From contig CP001622.1 of assembly GCA_000023185.1 (NCBI GenBank), forward strand, positions 1,488,001 through 1,552,000: DNA of 64,000 nt, in the 5' to 3' direction. The stretch comes from Rhizobium leguminosarum bv. trifolii WSM1325 (GTDB lineage Bacteria; Pseudomonadota; Alphaproteobacteria; Rhizobiales; Rhizobiaceae). The notes under the pieces are model-generated. The model saw nothing but the letters and a program-made list of their open reading frames with translations, was not told the DNA's origin and did no database searches. This document shows, piece after piece, positions 61,711-64,000 of this stretch (positions are counted from its first letter, which is position 1; each line of letters starts with the position of its first letter). The position numbers were made by a program, and so were the translations under genes.

Positions 61711-62334
61711 ATGGAAAAGCGTGCCGCTGACCACTCCATTCTCGACGCCGCATTTCGCGAAGCGTCGCAAAGCACCTACTTTCCCCTAGCAACCGTCCGC
61801 TGCCCTGATCGACCCGCGTTCAGGAACCAGATCGCGCGCGACCTCGGCTGCCTCTTGGATGTCGACGAGACGGTCGTCGCCTGGTCGTGCCTCTGCTTCG
61901 GCGCCCATGTCGATGACCGAGTGCACGTGGTCGATTTCATGGTCGATCATATCGACGGAACGCGAGAGTTCCTTGATGCCGCAGAGTTCCTTGGTGATCC
62001 CGTGGTGACCGAGACGATCGCTTGCATGAAGCGACGGCATAGGTTCGTCCCTCTGGGGGAGATCTATTCCGGTCATCGCCTACAGAACGCTAAGGACCTG
62101 CTCCGTTATGCTCGCTACCGCACCCCCCTGAACGACCGGGTGAGACTAATGGCAGCCCTGAGCGAAACGGGTTCATTGACCGTCGGCGAAACATTCAACC
62201 TCTTCCGGGAGGTGCCACCGCTGACGGCGATCGCATGGATGACGCTTCACCGTTTCATCACCATCGATCTGGACGAGGCCCCGATCGGGCCCGACACATT
62301 GATCCGTCGCTCAAGCAATGAGGTGTCGCAATGA
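61711..62334 (+). CDS. Hypothetical 207-residue protein coupled to an FtsH-like protease
   Basis: I do not recognise this protein. Residues 1-110 are alpha/beta (LGCLLDVDETVVAWSCLCFG, then VHVVDFMVDH) and look like a nuclease-type fold without a clear catalytic Lys. Residues 130-207 resemble a winged helix (AALSETGSLTVGETFNLFRE, then VPPLTAIAWMTLHRFITIDL). The layout recalls the TnsA-like protein at 19787. Its TGA overlaps the ATG of the protease as ATGA, and a strong promoter precedes it. It may be an adaptor, antitoxin or nuclease for the protease. Confidence 0.7.
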   Translation: MEKRAADHSILDAAFREASQSTYFPLATVRCPDRPAFRNQIARDLGCLLDVDETVVAWSCLCFGAHVDDRVHVVDFMVDHIDGTREFLDAAEFLGDPVVTETIACMKRRHRFVPLGEIYSGHRLQNAKDLLRYARYRTPLNDRVRLMAALSETGSLTVGETFNLFREVPPLTAIAWMTLHRFITIDLDEAPIGPDTLIRRSSNEVSQ

Positions 62335-64000
62335 GCCTTGAACGCACTCCCACGACTATCACTATCGCCTCGGCGACCTACGGCGTCGCCTTGAAGGCTG
62401 CGATGCGGCTCGGTGGCGCGTTTTTGAAAGGAGCGACCACCCGTAAAACTGTAATCATCTTGAAGTTGCCTCTGCACGCCGACGAAAGGGGCTATGAAAC
62501 CGCGGCTGGCGTGCTGATCAAATGCGCCCCTGATCTCCACGGCTTTCTGGTTCTGAGAGCCGACGTCACTCGCCGGGGCGCCTTGGATGTCAAAAAGCTC
62601 AACGATGCTCTCGTTCTGGGCCGTCCGGTCGTCATTCTCTGGCCTCCCGGTCTCATGGTGCCGGCCCACATCGTCGCGGCCGCGGACAGAATTGTCGACG
62701 TCCGTCCGGTGCGGCCCTCCCATCTCGTTTCCGCTGCCAAGCTAGTCGAGGGAAGGGTGCTAGATATCCGCGAGGCGACTAGGTTCCTGGAATATCCGGT
62801 CGCCTCCGTGTTCGCGGCGATGCGCACCGGACGCTCGCCAGAAATCGTCCTGAAGCGGCTCCAGGATGCGCATCTCTCGTCCGATAGCCCGACATCAGGT
62901 CCTGGCCTCGACGAGCTCGAAGGCTATGGCGAGGCCCGCGAGTGGGGATTGACGTTGGCGGAGGATATCCGTGCATGGGAGAGTGCCGAAATTCAATGGT
63001 CCGAGGTCGATCGGGGAATTCTCATCAGCGGGCCTCCCGGATCGGGTAAGACGCTATTCGCCTCGGCGCTCGCACGTACCTGCGGCGTCGAGATCGTTGC
63101 GACGTCTGTAAGCCGGTGGCAATCGGCAGGGCATCTTGGCGACATGCTGGGAGCCATGCGCAAGAGTTTTCAGGAGGCTGCCGCAAAGAAGCCATGCATC
63201 CTTTTTCTGGACGAACTGGACAGCATTGGTGACAGGGCCACCTTCAAGGGCGACAACGCCCAATACTCTAGCCAGGTGGTGAACGGACTGCTCGAACTGG
63301 TCGACGGGTTTGATCGTCTCGAAGGCGTCGTGGTGGTTGGAGCTACGAACTTCCCCGAGAAAATCGACCCCGCACTCCGGAGGGCCGGCCGACTCGATCG
63401 ACATATCGCTATTTCCCTGCCGGACACTCAAACCAGACGATCGCTGTGCCGACGATACATCCGTAATGATATGCCTGAGGGCGAGATCGAAACGATCGTT
63501 CACGCCACTGCCGGTTTCAGCGGCGCCGATTTCGAACAGATGGGACGCGATATCCGTCGGAGGGCAAGGAGGGGCGGGGCGGAGATCACGGCCGAGCTCG
63601 CTCTGGCGGTCTTGCCGCCTATGTTGAAAATCGAGGGAGAGCGGCGGCGAACGGTGGCCGTGCACGAAGCCGGCCACGCGATCGTCGGCATTCGCGTTGC
63701 GGTCGGAAAGTTGGATTCCATCGTGGTCGCCCGCGACGTCCCAAGGACCGGATCCGCCGCCGGTTTTGCGCACTTCGTTCTCGACGGTGACGTCGAGCGA
63801 GATCGGCAGACTCTTCTGAGCCAGATCGCGATGCTGCTGGGAGGAAGACTGGCGGAAGAGGTCATTCTTGGATCGGCATTTGAAGGATCGGGCGGCGAGG
63901 GATCTGATATCCACAAGGCTACGGACCTCGCGACCGTTATGGAGGTTCAGCTCGGGATGGGTGAATCGCTGGGGTATTTCCGGGCAAGCTCGTCTGCCGA
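62331..64000 (+). CDS. Soluble FtsH-like AAA+ ATPase / M41 zinc protease, C-terminus cut
   Basis: The first 556 residues are visible. Residues 1-200 have no membrane segment, unlike FtsH. An AAA+ module follows: Walker A GPPGSGKT at 234-241, Walker B ILFLDELDS with Asp294, and GATNFPEKIDPALRRAGRLD with two arginine fingers. The M41 protease begins at about 435 with the zinc motif HEAGH (His445, Glu446, His449) and the third ligand Asp526 in GSDIHKATD. It should unfold and degrade proteins in the cytosol. It is co-transcribed with the 207-residue protein. Confidence 0.92.
   Translation, partial: MSLERTPTTITIASATYGVALKAAMRLGGAFLKGATTRKTVIILKLPLHADERGYETAAGVLIKCAPDLHGFLVLRADVTRRGALDVKKLNDALVLGRPVVILWPPGLMVPAHIVAAADRIVDVRPVRPSHLVSAAKLVEGRVLDIREATRFLEYPVASVFAAMRTGRSPEIVLKRLQDAHLSSDSPTSGPGLDELEGYGEAREWGLTLAEDIRAWESAEIQWSEVDRGILISGPPGSGKTLFASALARTCGVEIVATSVSRWQSAGHLGDMLGAMRKSFQEAAAKKPCILFLDELDSIGDRATFKGDNAQYSSQVVNGLLELVDGFDRLEGVVVVGATNFPEKIDPALRRAGRLDRHIAISLPDTQTRRSLCRRYIRNDMPEGEIETIVHATAGFSGADFEQMGRDIRRRARRGGAEITAELALAVLPPMLKIEGERRRTVAVHEAGHAIVGIRVAVGKLDSIVVARDVPRTGSAAGFAHFVLDGDVERDRQTLLSQIAMLLGGRLAEEVILGSAFEGSGGEGSDIHKATDLATVMEVQLGMGESLGYFRASSSA

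Noticed and set aside
1..64000. tRNA, rRNA or CRISPR array
   Set aside because: No cloverleaf-like, rRNA-like or regularly spaced repeat sequence was found by eye; small RNAs cannot be excluded.

Overview
The window looks like a replicon of a fast-growing rhizobium-type alphaproteobacterium (Rhizobiaceae; genus not certain). Reasons are the high GC, a homogentisate operon with a phenylalanine hydroxylase and two Lrp-type regulators, a ROSE-type RNA thermometer on an Hsp20 gene, DUF6894/DUF983/DUF1348 proteins, and many PAS histidine kinases and FixJ-like regulators. No rRNA, tRNA or CRISPR array was seen. The first and last genes are cut by the window edges.

Region 1 (1-8979) is housekeeping and catabolic. 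It holds a partial LysR regulator divergent from an L,D-transpeptidase, then phenylalanine/tyrosine degradation: phhA with a divergent Lrp regulator, a second Lrp regulator divergent from hpd, then hpd-hmgA-fahA-maiA in pathway order down to fumarate and acetoacetate. A secreted ClpP-fold-like protein follows.

Region 2 (about 9100-24190) is an accessory island. Its core is a leftward operon of Tn7-like transposition genes: a TnsA-like endonuclease, a TnsB/TniA DDE transposase, a TnsC/TniB ATPase, TniQ, and an Rpn/PD-(D/E)XK-like nuclease joined to tniQ by a 4-nt stop/start overlap. Left of it lies a rightward cargo locus: an unrecognised ~1,075-residue protein whose reading appears to continue, after a frame change, into a protein with a PD-(D/E)XK nuclease signature. 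Right of it are small ORFs, a possible GIY-YIG protein, a PIN toxin and a divergent Phd-like antitoxin, and a decayed gene. This island, probably carrying a defence locus, is the best candidate for an undescribed system. I could not fix the element's ends.

Region 3 (24190-35439) carries redox and stress genes: an Old Yellow Enzyme, an HxlR regulator with a palindromic operator candidate, an F420/NADP-type reductase, an Hsp20 under a ROSE thermometer, an MscS channel with a cyclic-nucleotide domain, and Dps. It also carries a compact operon for a cobalt-type nitrile hydratase with a split beta subunit, followed by a MIP channel and a cytochrome P460. The operon is divergent from cbtB-cbtA cobalt uptake genes, which would supply its metal.

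Region 4 (35502-61411) is rich in two-component signalling and detoxification. It has three large PAS histidine kinases sharing a PAS-HisKA module (one fused to a pseudokinase and an AAA ATPase), three receiver proteins (one with the wHTH before the receiver), an AraC regulator, AhpD-like and PPOX proteins, alpha/beta hydrolases (one Tat-exported), metallo-beta-lactamase-fold enzymes, two SDRs and an orthocaspase.

Region 5 (61588-64000) holds a promoter-led pair: an unrecognised 207-residue protein overlapping by 4 nt a soluble FtsH-like AAA+/M41 protease that runs off the window.
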